From assembly GCA_023246995.1 (NCBI GenBank), contig JAHFHI010000115.1, forward strand, positions 1 to 5,351: DNA of 5,351 nucleotides. The letters are read 5' to 3'. Positions 5,015-5,351 of this stretch are shown piece after piece (position 1 is the stretch's first letter; each line of letters begins with the position of its first letter). Under the pieces are notes generated by a model. It did no database searches, was not told the DNA's origin, and worked only from the letters and a program-made list of their open reading frames with translations. A program made the translations under genes and the position numbers. This DNA is from Candidatus Omnitrophota bacterium (GTDB lineage: Bacteria > Omnitrophota > Omnitrophia > Omnitrophales > Aquincolibacteriaceae).

Positions 5015-5103
5015 CCCCCTTCTCCCCTTGGGGGAGAAGGCGGGGCTGAGGGGATTTCAAGGCGTCCGTCCCCCTCACCCCAACCCTCTCCCATGGGAGA
5101 GGG
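5015..5103. repeat. REPIN/BIME-like double palindromic element
   Basis: Two GC-rich hairpins flank a spacer. The left one is CCTTCTCCCC/GGGGAGAAGG (5018-5027 and 5031-5040, loop TTG). The right one is a perfect 20-bp palindrome at 5084-5103 built on CCCTCTCCCA. Next to them GGGGCTGAGGGG (5042-5053) and CCCCTCACCCC (5071-5081) are complementary apart from one bulged C. The whole unit can therefore fold into a long stem with two side hairpins, the shape of paired REP sequences. It lies in the intergenic space 28 nt after the oxygenase stop. No transposase is present. It may also act as an mRNA 3'-end structure. Confidence 0.75.
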
Positions 5104-5143
5104 TAAATTTTAAGAGCCCAAGACATAAAATGAATTTCAAGGC

Positions 5144-5351
5144 ATGAAAACTCGCCTTACCTTACTTCTTCTCTTGATTGCGGTTTTCCCGGGCTGCGCC
5201 GGACTTCGCCTCACCCCTGCGGATGTTTCTTTTGAAAATCCTTATGAGCGGCTTGGCGCAGTAACGGTGGAGCCTAACGCCGAAGAATCGCAGGGGGTGA
5301 CGCTCCGGCTTAAACCGGTTTTTTCCGCGCCTCTTAACTGGCGCGAGGAAA
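5144..5351 (+). CDS. Putative lipoprotein, 3'-partial
   Basis: A reading frame from ATG 5144 runs off the right edge after 69 codons. Its N-terminus is a lipoprotein signal peptide: MKTR, a leucine-rich hydrophobic core (LTLLLLLIAVF) and PGC, with C18 as the probable lipidated cysteine. The following AGLRLTPADVSFENPYERLGAVTVEP is hydrophilic, consistent with an exported domain anchored to a membrane. No family is recognisable from this fragment. The -3 residue of the lipobox is F rather than the more usual L, which is tolerated. AAGG lies only one base before the ATG, too close for a good ribosome-binding site, and no better one is visible. Confidence 0.7.
   Translation, partial: MKTRLTLLLLLIAVFPGCAGLRLTPADVSFENPYERLGAVTVEPNAEESQGVTLRLKPVFSAPLNWREE

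Noticed and set aside
5130..5147. Five-codon frame ATG-AAT-TTC-AAG-GCA-TGA overlapping the lipoprotein start
   Set aside because: It has no ribosome-binding site and is too short to support; the ATGA overlap is probably chance.

Overview
The window is a bacterial chromosomal segment of mid-to-high GC with every recognisable gene on the + strand. It carries the 3' part of a large nucleotidyltransferase-like gene, two tRNA genes, the trans-translation pair smpB and ssrA with an ACT-domain gene between them, a 2-oxoglutarate/Fe(II) oxygenase gene and the start of a lipoprotein gene. The one-piece, non-permuted tmRNA argues against Alphaproteobacteria and Cyanobacteria. The degenerate UDPGP-type protein and the palindrome-rich spacers would fit a little-cultured lineage such as Omnitrophota, but that is an impression only, because no rRNA or phylogenetic marker search was possible.

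Layout. Positions 1-2356: an open frame that enters from outside the window and encodes a protein related to UDP-sugar/UDP-N-acetylhexosamine pyrophosphorylases, with a long unrecognised C-terminal half. 2418-2446: likely promoter. 2487-2560: tRNA-Val(CAC). 2574-2646: AT-rich imperfect inverted repeat. 2666-2749: tRNA-Leu(CAG). 2730-2913: an unusual array in which the T-arm/3' end of the tRNA-Leu gene recurs in alternating orientations around two further hairpins. 2932-3408: smpB. 3408-3830: tandem ACT-domain protein, overlapping the smpB stop by 1 nt. 3879-4279: ssrA (tmRNA), followed by an intrinsic terminator. 4355-4987: prolyl-4-hydroxylase-like oxygenase. 5015-5103: a REPIN/BIME-like double palindrome. 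5144 to the edge: a lipoprotein, cut by the window end.

How the parts work together. SmpB and tmRNA form the ribosome-rescue system, so 2932-4279 is a trans-translation locus with an amino-acid-sensor-like ACT protein inserted between its two partners. The tmRNA tag frame inferred here is long (26 encoded residues, ending in LPIAA) and contains a hairpin. The oxygenase downstream belongs to a superfamily in which some members modify translation factors, but its substrate is unknown. The most unusual DNA is the tRNA-Leu-derived palindromic array directly upstream of smpB. No mobile-element gene, CRISPR array or defence system is visible.
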